From an uncultured SAR86 cluster bacterium (lineage in GTDB: Bacteria; Pseudomonadota; Gammaproteobacteria; Magnimaribacterales; D2472): DNA of 64,000 nucleotides. Where the stretch lies: the NCBI GenBank assembly GCA_902602595.1, contig CACKRJ010000004.1, positions 37,428 through 101,427 on the forward strand, read 5' to 3'. The position numbers and the translations under genes were made by a program. Below are positions 49,874 through 57,172 of this stretch, piece by piece (the first letter of the stretch is position 1; each line of letters starts with the position of its first letter). The notes below the pieces were generated by a model that saw only the letters and a program-made list of their open reading frames with translations, was not told the origin of the DNA and did no database searches.

Positions 49874-49910
49874 TTGTAAGGATTCATTAAATTAAAATTT
49901 ATCTTACAAT
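49873..49910. repeat. Inverted repeat in the tesB-cobS divergent region
   Basis: Perfect 8-bp arms ATTGTAAG (49873-49880) and CTTACAAT (49903-49910) flank a 22-nt AT-rich spacer. The arms are each followed by the direct repeat GATTCA-TAAA (49881-49890 and 49911-49920). The element abuts the tesB start, so it would fall in its leader or promoter. A regulatory role is a guess. Confidence 0.3.
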
Positions 49911-49982
49911 GATTCAATAAAAACTAGAACTTTATCCTCTCAAAAGTTAGCATAGTCATCGTACAAATTAAAAACATTTTTT

Positions 49983-50966
49983 ATGATAGATTCTGAAAGA
50001 ATAAACCTTCCTGAAAAGCCTGATCAAAAATTCAAAGTAAAAAAAATCTTTGGGATTGACTCTGACCATGAGGTCAAAGGTTTTAAAGAAAAAACTCAGT
50101 GGGTTCCAGAAATTGATGAATCGTATATCTTTGATAAAGATACCACTCTAGCAATTTTAGCTGGTTTTGAGCACGATCGAAGGGTAATGATTCAGGGATA
50201 TCATGGAACAGGTAAATCAACACATATTGAGCAAGTTGCTGCAAGGCTCAATTGGCCGTGCGTACGAATTAATCTTGATAGTCACATAAGCAGAATTGAC
50301 TTGCTTGGGAAAGATGCGATTGTATTAAAAGATGAAAAACAAATCACTGAATTCAAAGAAGGCATTTTACCCTGGTCCATTCAAAACCCAGTTGCGTTAG
50401 TTTTTGATGAATACGATGCAGGAAGGCCTGATGTTATGTTTGTAATTCAAAGGATACTCGAGGTAGATGGAAAATTAACCTTGCTCGATCAAAACCAAGT
50501 AATAACTCCTCATAATAGTTTTAGACTATTTGCTACAACTAATACTGTTGGCATGGGAGATGTTACTGGTCTTTACCATGGCACTCAACAAATCAATCAA
50601 GGCCAAATGGACAGATGGCATATTCTTTCCACCCTCAATTATTTAGAACGCACGCATGAACTAGATGTAGTAAAAGCAAAAGTGCCGCAATTGAAGTCTG
50701 CTAAAGACAAAGCTCTAATTAAAAGCATGATACAGCTTGCTGATTTAACTAGACAGGGCTTTATTAATGAGGATATTTCAACATTAATGTCGCCAAGGAC
50801 AGTTATAACTTGGGCACAAAACTATATTATTTTCAATGATATCAAGCACTCATTTAGATTAACATTTCTTAATAAGTGTGATGAAACAGAAAGGCCAATT
50901 GTGGCAGAATATTTTCAAAGATGTTTTGGAGAAGATCTTTTAGAAAGTCACAACCCTGAATCATAG
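49983..50966 (+). CDS. cobS: CobS-type AAA+ ATPase (cobaltochelatase small subunit-like)
   Basis: The 327-residue AAA+ protein matches CobS in length and motifs: FGIDSDHEVKGF and WVPEIDESYIFD at the N-terminus, Walker A GYHGTGKST at 72-80 and Walker B VFDEYD (FDEYD at 141-145). TNTVGMGDVTGLYHGT forms the sensor region. In aerobic B12 synthesis CobS works with CobT and CobN to insert cobalt. No CobN or other cob gene is in the window, so the substrate may differ. It is followed by cobT after 3 nt. Confidence 0.9.
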   Translation: MIDSERINLPEKPDQKFKVKKIFGIDSDHEVKGFKEKTQWVPEIDESYIFDKDTTLAILAGFEHDRRVMIQGYHGTGKSTHIEQVAARLNWPCVRINLDSHISRIDLLGKDAIVLKDEKQITEFKEGILPWSIQNPVALVFDEYDAGRPDVMFVIQRILEVDGKLTLLDQNQVITPHNSFRLFATTNTVGMGDVTGLYHGTQQINQGQMDRWHILSTLNYLERTHELDVVKAKVPQLKSAKDKALIKSMIQLADLTRQGFINEDISTLMSPRTVITWAQNYIIFNDIKHSFRLTFLNKCDETERPIVAEYFQRCFGEDLLESHNPES

Positions 50967-50969
50967 TTA

Positions 50970-52739
50970 ATGAGTTGGGTTAAGAATAGAGAAGAATTTA
51001 AGCAAGCTGTTCTTTCAACTGCTAGAGCTGTATCTAAAAATCCAGGTTTAGAAAGTACAACGCAAGGTTCTAGTCGCCCTCCTTCTTTGTCGCAAATATC
51101 ACTACAATATCCTCCAAGATCATCTTCAGAAGTCGATGCGTGGAGGGGTGAAGGGGATTTTCAAGCATTTTGGCAAACCTTTCACAAAGAATATTCTTCT
51201 TTGAAAATGCCAAAAATAGCTAGAGATTTTTTTGCAGAACTTGAACTTTGTAGAGTTGAAATGGTTGGAGGAAGAAAATTTCCAGGCGCCAAAATTAATT
51301 TAAATGCTTACCTCAATACTCTAGCAAAAAAGGCAGTTAATAATAAAGTGCCTGCATTCAACCCACTGGCTGCAAATCTTTGGTTAAAACAACTTAATGG
51401 AGAGAAATTAGATATTGATAGCAACAATATTGTCAATGCTTTTCTCTCCTCTATTCCAATAACCATTGATAAGGTAGGCAAAGAATTAATAAAAGCGCAA
51501 GACTCTCAAGAAGATTTTCAATCTATTGTCCTGGGTCTCATGAAAGATTTAGATTTAATGCATGAACCAGAAACAAAAGGTGAGGAAGAATCTTACGACA
51601 AAGATCCAGCACCAGAAAATCCTCAAGATTCTAATGACCAGCAACCAGAAACTGAGGAAGATACTCAGGAACAAATCATTGAATCAAAAGCAGAAGGTGA
51701 TGCTGATGAAGATACTGACATCCATGCAGAAGCTCAAGCTCCAATTGATTCAACATCTATTGATGAAGAGATAGATTTAACAAGAAATTTTAATGAAGAT
51801 TTAGATCAAGCATCTTATGAGGATTATAAAATTTTTACTTCTCAATTTGATGAAGTTATAAATGCAATTGAATTAGCGACTCCTGAAGAGTCTCAAAGAC
51901 TAAGATTTCAACTAGATCAATTGATTGCTCCTCATCAAACAACGATTGGAAAGTTGGCCAACAGATTACAAAGATTGCTTCAAGCCCAACAAAATAGAAG
52001 CTGGAATTACAATCTTGAAGAGGGTTTATTGGATACAGCGCAACTACATAGGGTAATTACTCGGCCAGGAGACCCACTGAGCTTTAAACAAGAAAGCGAG
52101 AGTAAGTTCAAGGATACTGTGGTTTCACTTTTAATAGACAGCTCAGGCTCAATGCGTGGTCGATCTATGAGCTTGGCAGCAATTTGTGGGGATATTATTG
52201 GAAGTACTCTTGAGAGATGTTATGTGAAAACAGAACTGCTTGGATTTACTACAAAGCACTGGAAAGGCGGTGACTCAAGAAAAGCATGGGTTAATCAAGG
52301 AAGTCCTTTAAATCCAGGTCGTTTAAATGATTTACGACACATTATTTTTAAGTCTGCAGATGACAATTTCAGAAAGGCTAGGAAAAGTTTTGGAATAATG
52401 TTGCGAGAAGGATTATTGAAAGAAAATTTAGATGGTGAGGCTTTAGCATGGGCGCATCAAAGATTAAGCAAACGCAATGAAGAAAGAAAAATATTAATAG
52501 TTATCTCAGATGGAGCACCGGTAGACGACAGCACTTTATCAACAAATCATAGTAATTTTCTTGACAATCACTTACGTGAAATTATTAATTCAATTGAAAC
52601 TCAAAGCAATGTAGAACTTCTTGCAATTGGTATTGGGCATGATGTAACCAAATATTACTCTAAATCAATCACTATAAATAGAGCAGAAGAATTAGCAGAA
52701 GCATTACTGGATAAACTAACTGAACTTTTCAATAATTAA
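50970..52739 (+). CDS. cobT: CobT-type VWA protein (cobaltochelatase subunit-like)
   Basis: The 589-residue protein has CobT architecture: an N-terminal helical domain, a highly acidic Glu/Asp/Gln-rich linker (about residues 195-265) and a C-terminal von Willebrand A domain. The metal-ion site DSSGS at 390-394 starts the latter, and [13 protein letters not shown] is also typical. CobT binds the CobS hexamer. The pair belongs to the wider MoxR-AAA+/VWA class that activates or loads metals into partner enzymes. After its stop there are 59 nt, including a palindrome, before the diiron protein. Confidence 0.92.
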   Translation: MSWVKNREEFKQAVLSTARAVSKNPGLESTTQGSSRPPSLSQISLQYPPRSSSEVDAWRGEGDFQAFWQTFHKEYSSLKMPKIARDFFAELELCRVEMVGGRKFPGAKINLNAYLNTLAKKAVNNKVPAFNPLAANLWLKQLNGEKLDIDSNNIVNAFLSSIPITIDKVGKELIKAQDSQEDFQSIVLGLMKDLDLMHEPETKGEEESYDKDPAPENPQDSNDQQPETEEDTQEQIIESKAEGDADEDTDIHAEAQAPIDSTSIDEEIDLTRNFNEDLDQASYEDYKIFTSQFDEVINAIELATPEESQRLRFQLDQLIAPHQTTIGKLANRLQRLLQAQQNRSWNYNLEEGLLDTAQLHRVITRPGDPLSFKQESESKFKDTVVSLLIDSSGSMRGRSMSLAAICGDIIGSTLERCYVKTELLGFTTKHWKGGDSRKAWVNQGSPLNPGRLNDLRHIIFKSADDNFRKARKSFGIMLREGLLKENLDGEALAWAHQRLSKRNEERKILIVISDGAPVDDSTLSTNHSNFLDNHLREIINSIETQSNVELLAIGIGHDVTKYYSKSITINRAEELAEALLDKLTELFNN

Positions 52740-52758
52740 AAAAAAGAATATAATTGTT

Positions 52759-52777
52759 ATGTTTACACCGTAAACAT
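52759..52777. promoter_or_regulatory. Perfect 8+3+8 palindrome upstream of the diiron gene
   Basis: ATGTTTAC-ACC-GTAAACAT is a perfect inverted repeat with a 3-nt centre. It lies 19 nt after the cobT stop and 21 nt before the ATG of the next gene. No U tract follows, so it is not a terminator. A near copy (16 of 19 identical) lies before tolC at 32965-32983. Length and symmetry fit a dimeric repressor of the TetR type, but no such regulator gene is in the window. Confidence 0.6.
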
Positions 52778-52798
52778 GTACCTACAAATAAGGAAAAA

Positions 52799-53920
52799 AT
52801 GAAAATAACAAAAGCAGATGGGCCACCGAAAGATATTTTAACATTTAATAATTTAGAGGTTGAAAACGAATTGAATCTTACTCCAGCCCAAGTAGAAGAT
52901 GTAGCGGAAATATTTAATACGCCATTAACTGGTGCCTATAACTGGGATTACACTGTTGCAGATAACAGAATCAAGAAACTTTATGAGCTTGGCAAAGAAT
53001 TAAATTGGAATGGTTCGATAGATCTAAACTGGGATTATAATCACCCTGCTGATGAAAGAATTATTCAAGCAGATGAAGATCTGCCTCATGAGACTCTTGA
53101 AGCTTATGAAAATTTAACTGAAGAAGAAAAGATCGAATTTGACCGCCATGATGCGGCCGAACTATTAAGTCAATTTCTCCATGGTGAACAAGGAGCGCTT
53201 CTTGTCGCCTCCCAGCTAACATCATGCGCACCTACTTATAACGCAAAATTATACGCTGCATCACAAACATTCGATGAAGCAAGACACGTTGAAGTATTCA
53301 ATAGATATCTTCAGGAAAAATTAGGCATGCACTACCCCATTAACAAAAATCTAAAATTATTATTAGATAAAATTCTTACAGATGAAAGATGGGATCTTAA
53401 GTTTATCGGAATGCAAATTGTTATAGAGGGGTTAGCTCTCGCAGCATTTCAGATGTTAAAGGGGCTATCTAAAGATCCGCTCTTAACTCAACTTCTTCAT
53501 TATGTAATTCGTGATGAAGCAAGGCATGTTACTTTTGGAATTAACTATCTAGAGGACTTTATAAAAACCTTAAGCCCTGAAGAGATTGAAGATAGAGCAG
53601 AGTTTGCATATGAAGCGTGTGTTATTTCAAGAGAGAGGCTCATTAATACAAAATCAATGCAAAAATACTTAAAAATGTCTGAGGATGAAGCTCGGGAATT
53701 TGCCTTATCAACTTCAGCTAATACAACTTTTAGAAACTTTTTATTCTCAAGAATTATGCCAAACCTTGCAAGAATTGGTCTACTTACGGATAAAGTGAGG
53801 CCAAAATTTGAAGCATTGGGACTGCTAGAGTATGAAGATGCTCCAGATGATTTTGAATGTAATTGGGATGAGCTTGAGAAACCTCTAGAAAAATTTGGTG
53901 AAATTCCTCAAGCCATCTAA
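52799..53920 (+). CDS. R2-like ferritin-fold diiron protein
   Basis: The ATG at 52799 follows an AAGGA ribosome-binding site and gives 373 residues. An upstream reading adding 15 residues would cross the palindrome. Ligands of a four-helix diiron site are all visible and evenly spaced: E130 (HGEQG), E160/H163 (DEARH), E210 (IEGLA) and E240/H243 (DEARH). This is the ribonucleotide-reductase R2/AurF-type E-ExxH-E-ExxH pattern. Such proteins are oxygenases, oxidases or desaturases; the substrate is unknown. No signal peptide is present. The end overlaps the next gene by 26 nt. Confidence 0.88.
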   Translation: MKITKADGPPKDILTFNNLEVENELNLTPAQVEDVAEIFNTPLTGAYNWDYTVADNRIKKLYELGKELNWNGSIDLNWDYNHPADERIIQADEDLPHETLEAYENLTEEEKIEFDRHDAAELLSQFLHGEQGALLVASQLTSCAPTYNAKLYAASQTFDEARHVEVFNRYLQEKLGMHYPINKNLKLLLDKILTDERWDLKFIGMQIVIEGLALAAFQMLKGLSKDPLLTQLLHYVIRDEARHVTFGINYLEDFIKTLSPEEIEDRAEFAYEACVISRERLINTKSMQKYLKMSEDEAREFALSTSANTTFRNFLFSRIMPNLARIGLLTDKVRPKFEALGLLEYEDAPDDFECNWDELEKPLEKFGEIPQAI

Positions 53921-55133
53921 ACAAGTCATTGTTGGGTTACTCTTTTTAAGTAGCTCGCTTTATTCTTCCGTTCAGATTGTTCAACCATCTGAAAATGCCT
54001 ATGAGAATATTCAAGAAGCACTAATATTAGCTGAGCCTGGTGATGTCATTAGACTCACATCTGGTGTATTTAATCTGCAAGACTCTCTATCACTTGATAT
54101 AGAAGGAGTTCAAATTGAGGGAGCAGGAATGGATCAAACGATTCTTAACTTTTCTGATCAACAAAGTGGTGCGCAGGGACTTAGCGTTACCTCAGATAAT
54201 GTAACCCTGCAAGATTTCTCAATACAAAATGCTAAAGGTGATGCAATTAAAGTCAAAGGCGTAACTAACATCAAATTTTTAAGAGTAAAGACCGAGTGGA
54301 CAAATGGTCCAAGCCCAGAAAACGGAGCCTACGGTCTATATCCAGTTGAATCAACTAATGTGCTAATTGATGGTTGTGTCGCAATAGGAGCATCAGATGC
54401 AGGAATCTATGTTGGACAATCAAAAAATATAATTGTTCGAAATAGTAGAGCAGAATTCAATGTTGCTGGAATTGAGATAGAAAACTCCTACTATGCAGAT
54501 GTTTTTAATAATGTTGCAACCAATAATACTGGCGGGATACTAGTCTTTGATTTGCCAGGCTTGCCTCAGCAAGGCGGTCATCATGTCAGAGTTTTCAATA
54601 ATCGCTCTGTTGGAAATAACACAGATAACTTTGCTCCAGAGGGAAATATAGTTGGTGAGGTACCAAGGGGTACAGGAATAATTATTCAAGCAAATTCAGA
54701 TGTAGAAATCTTTGATAATGAAATTGGTGATAATGATACTGTTAATATTGCAATTGTTACATATGGCAATGAAACAGATGATGAAACTTACTATCCTCAT
54801 CCAAAATCCATTCAAATTCATGGGAATAAGTTTGGTCCGACTGGTTATAACCCTGATACAAGCAAAGGAGAATTAGCGGAAATACTTTTTGAGCTTTCAG
54901 AAGGCAATATGCCTGATATTTTTTGGGATGGCTTAGTCCCGATTTCTCAAATGATTTTTGGGCAGCCTGAAGATGAAAAAATGATAATTAGTAACAACGG
55001 GGATGCTACTTTTCTTGCAATCAATCCTATTGGCTACATGGTGCCTTTTTTAGATCCTGCAACCCTAGACATTAATGAGTTTGATGGAGAAATCTTACCT
55101 CTAGCAAAAGTAGAGTTTGATGAGACGTTTTAA
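53895..55133 (+). CDS. Secreted parallel beta-helix repeat protein (TIGR03805-like)
   Basis: The start is TTG at 53895 or GTG at 53898 (no ATG fits), giving about 412 residues with a signal peptide (VIVGLLFLSSSLYSS). The rest is a right-handed beta-helix: repeated short strands with N-ladders, such as VLIDGCVAIGASDAGIYVGQ, NIIVRNSRAEFNVAGIEIEN and ADVFNNVATNNTGGILVF. This family is known to occur paired with the diheme cytochrome family found next door; the function of the pair is unknown. It overlaps the diiron gene (26 nt) and the cytochrome gene (14 nt). Confidence 0.9.
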   Translation: MVKFLKPSKQVIVGLLFLSSSLYSSVQIVQPSENAYENIQEALILAEPGDVIRLTSGVFNLQDSLSLDIEGVQIEGAGMDQTILNFSDQQSGAQGLSVTSDNVTLQDFSIQNAKGDAIKVKGVTNIKFLRVKTEWTNGPSPENGAYGLYPVESTNVLIDGCVAIGASDAGIYVGQSKNIIVRNSRAEFNVAGIEIENSYYADVFNNVATNNTGGILVFDLPGLPQQGGHHVRVFNNRSVGNNTDNFAPEGNIVGEVPRGTGIIIQANSDVEIFDNEIGDNDTVNIAIVTYGNETDDETYYPHPKSIQIHGNKFGPTGYNPDTSKGELAEILFELSEGNMPDIFWDGLVPISQMIFGQPEDEKMIISNNGDATFLAINPIGYMVPFLDPATLDINEFDGEILPLAKVEFDETF

Positions 55134-56157
55134 GAAATCTTTCTTTTTTGTTATTTCCTTGGTTCTTTTTTCATCTCAAGGACATTCAGCTAATACATTT
55201 AATTTAGAAGATTTTTCTAAAGCTCCTAAATTTTTATCTGAATTTGGTTTTTTTCAAGACATGCAAAACCAAATTCCCGCTGAGGATGTGCACCCCTATT
55301 CTCTTGTTAGTCCTTTATTCTCAGATCATACAGATAAACTTCGTTTTGTGTATGTTCCAGAAGGACAGAAACTGGGTTATGTAAAAGATAAGGTTTTTAT
55401 TTTTCCAGTTGGATCAACTTTAATTAAAACATTTGCCTACCTGAATAAAAATGGCCCATTGGAACAGCAGTTACTTGAAACTCGACTGTTAATTAATACT
55501 AATGAAGGCTGGAAAGCAATAAGTTATGTTTGGAACGAGGAACAAACCGATGCCAAAAGAGCAATAGCGGGAGCAACAATACCAACTACTTTCATAGACT
55601 CTCATGGGAATCTAGTTGGAGTTCGCTATCGAGCGCCCAATCAAAATCAATGCAAGGAATGTCATCAAGTTAATAAAGTCATGACACCTATCGGTCCCAA
55701 GGCAAGAAATATGGATAAGGATTTAAACTATCAATCAGGAGAAATGAATCAATTGCTTTATTGGGCAGCATTAGGGTGGATTGATCAAAAACTCGATTCA
55801 ACTCCAATTTCAAGTTATGCAGATGTGAATGCATCATTGAATGATCGAGCAAGAGCCTATCTTGATATTAATTGTGGGCATTGCCATATTCCTGGTGGCT
55901 CTGCAGATACCACAGGATTATATTTAAATTTTATTGAAGATAGTCAAGAGAAGCTGGGAATTTACAAAAAACCAGTAGCAGCAGGACGTGCAAGTGGCAA
56001 CTTAAAATATTCAATAGTTCCAGGTCATGCAGATGATTCAATCATGCTTTTTAGAATGGAATCATTGGATCCAGGAATCATGATGCCAGAATCAGGTCGT
56101 GCATTAGCAGACGAAGCTGGCATTAAGCTAATTAGAGATTGGATAAATAAGCTCTAG
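55120..56157 (+). CDS. Periplasmic diheme c-type cytochrome (SO2930/TIGR03806-like)
   Basis: The ATG at 55120 gives 345 residues (a TTG one codon earlier is possible). A signal peptide (FFFVISLVLFSSQGHSA) is followed by a domain with DVHPYSLVSPLFSDHTDKLRF, typical of the SO2930/HNE_0200 family. Two heme-binding CXXCH sites are intact: CKECH at 178-182 and CGHCH at 252-256. A methionine-rich segment near the end (GIMMPESGR) may supply an axial ligand. It is the regular partner of the beta-helix protein before it. Confidence 0.92.
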   Translation: MRRFKKSFFFVISLVLFSSQGHSANTFNLEDFSKAPKFLSEFGFFQDMQNQIPAEDVHPYSLVSPLFSDHTDKLRFVYVPEGQKLGYVKDKVFIFPVGSTLIKTFAYLNKNGPLEQQLLETRLLINTNEGWKAISYVWNEEQTDAKRAIAGATIPTTFIDSHGNLVGVRYRAPNQNQCKECHQVNKVMTPIGPKARNMDKDLNYQSGEMNQLLYWAALGWIDQKLDSTPISSYADVNASLNDRARAYLDINCGHCHIPGGSADTTGLYLNFIEDSQEKLGIYKKPVAAGRASGNLKYSIVPGHADDSIMLFRMESLDPGIMMPESGRALADEAGIKLIRDWINKL

Positions 56158-56220
56158 GCTTTAAATTTGTCTCTTAGGCCATAAGTAATTCATAATAACT
56201 AGATAAATTGGAGATTTTTT

Positions 56221-56961
56221 ATGTCTAAACACTCTGCATTGAATACCTTTGGGAGATCTGGGAATCCAGCCTTCACAAGAAATTTTGAAAACACTCAAGC
56301 TTTTTCTCAATCTGACCGTATGACGCTTGATGGAGCAGTAAATAAAACCGCTATCCTACTGGCATTATGTTTTGCGGGAGCTTTTGCAGGTTGGAATGTT
56401 CCGGTCTTGGCAATGCCCGGTTTAATTATAGGAACAATTCTTGCGTTTGTAACGATTTTTAGAAATCCTGCTAAAGCAGGATCCACTGCTCCATTTTATG
56501 CGGCCTTTGAGGGGATGGCTCTTGGTGGCATAACAGTCTTTGCAGAAATGCAATATCCTGGAATCGGCATTCAAGCTATTGGTCTGACATTTGGAATTCT
56601 TGCCTCTTTGTTATTTTGCTATAAAAGTGGAATTATTAAACCGACAGAAAATTTTAGATTAATGCTTTTTTCAGCAACTATGGGAATTTTCCTTTTATAC
56701 CTAGTTAGCTTCATTATGTCTTTTTTTGGTTCCGGGATAGGTTTCATTCACTCAAATGGATTGTTTGGAATTGGTTTCTCATTGTTTGTTGTTGGCATAG
56801 CAGCACTAAATCTTGTTTTAGATTTTGATTTTATAGAAGAAGGTGCTGAAAAAGGTCTGCCAAAATATATGGAATGGTATGGAGCTTTCTCACTTATGGT
56901 GACATTAGTTTGGCTTTACGTAGAAATACTGCGCTTACTTATGAAGCTCAGAAGCAGATAA
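56221..56961 (+). CDS. Bax inhibitor-1/YccA-type membrane protein
   Basis: The 246-residue protein has a soluble N-terminus of about 40 residues and seven predicted helices. It carries the family features APFYAAFEGMALGGI, and near the end NLVLDFDFIEEGAEKGLPKYMEWYGAFSLMVTLVWLYVEILRLL with the acidic residues of the BI-1 pore. Bacterial members behave as pH-sensitive calcium leak channels or protease regulators. The subfamily is that of soluble-tailed YetJ/YbhL-like proteins. One nucleotide separates it from the next small gene. Confidence 0.9.
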   Translation: MSKHSALNTFGRSGNPAFTRNFENTQAFSQSDRMTLDGAVNKTAILLALCFAGAFAGWNVPVLAMPGLIIGTILAFVTIFRNPAKAGSTAPFYAAFEGMALGGITVFAEMQYPGIGIQAIGLTFGILASLLFCYKSGIIKPTENFRLMLFSATMGIFLLYLVSFIMSFFGSGIGFIHSNGLFGIGFSLFVVGIAALNLVLDFDFIEEGAEKGLPKYMEWYGAFSLMVTLVWLYVEILRLLMKLRSR

Positions 56962-56962
56962 A

Positions 56963-57172
56963 ATGAATACTATCCTTTTTGGCATTCTTGCTATTTTGTC
57001 ACTCTTTATTTTTATGAACCTTGGTAAAATTAAAGCATCAAAGAAGCAAATGGATCGCGATGATCGCATCAATTGGGGAGGTAAACGAAGACCAAATGTT
57101 CAGCAAAACAGGGATGGGTCAAAAATTATTGAAGGCAGCGCAGAGGAAGTAAACGATGAAACAAAGAAGTAA
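56963..57172 (+). CDS. Small single-helix membrane protein
   Basis: The 69-residue protein has one N-terminal hydrophobic helix (residues 3-21) and then a basic, hydrophilic tail with DDRINWGGKRRPNVQ. I do not recognise a family. It starts 2 nt after the BI-1-like gene and overlaps the M1 peptidase by 17 nt, so it is likely translated as part of that run. Confidence 0.65.
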   Translation: MNTILFGILAILSLFIFMNLGKIKASKKQMDRDDRINWGGKRRPNVQQNRDGSKIIEGSAEEVNDETKK

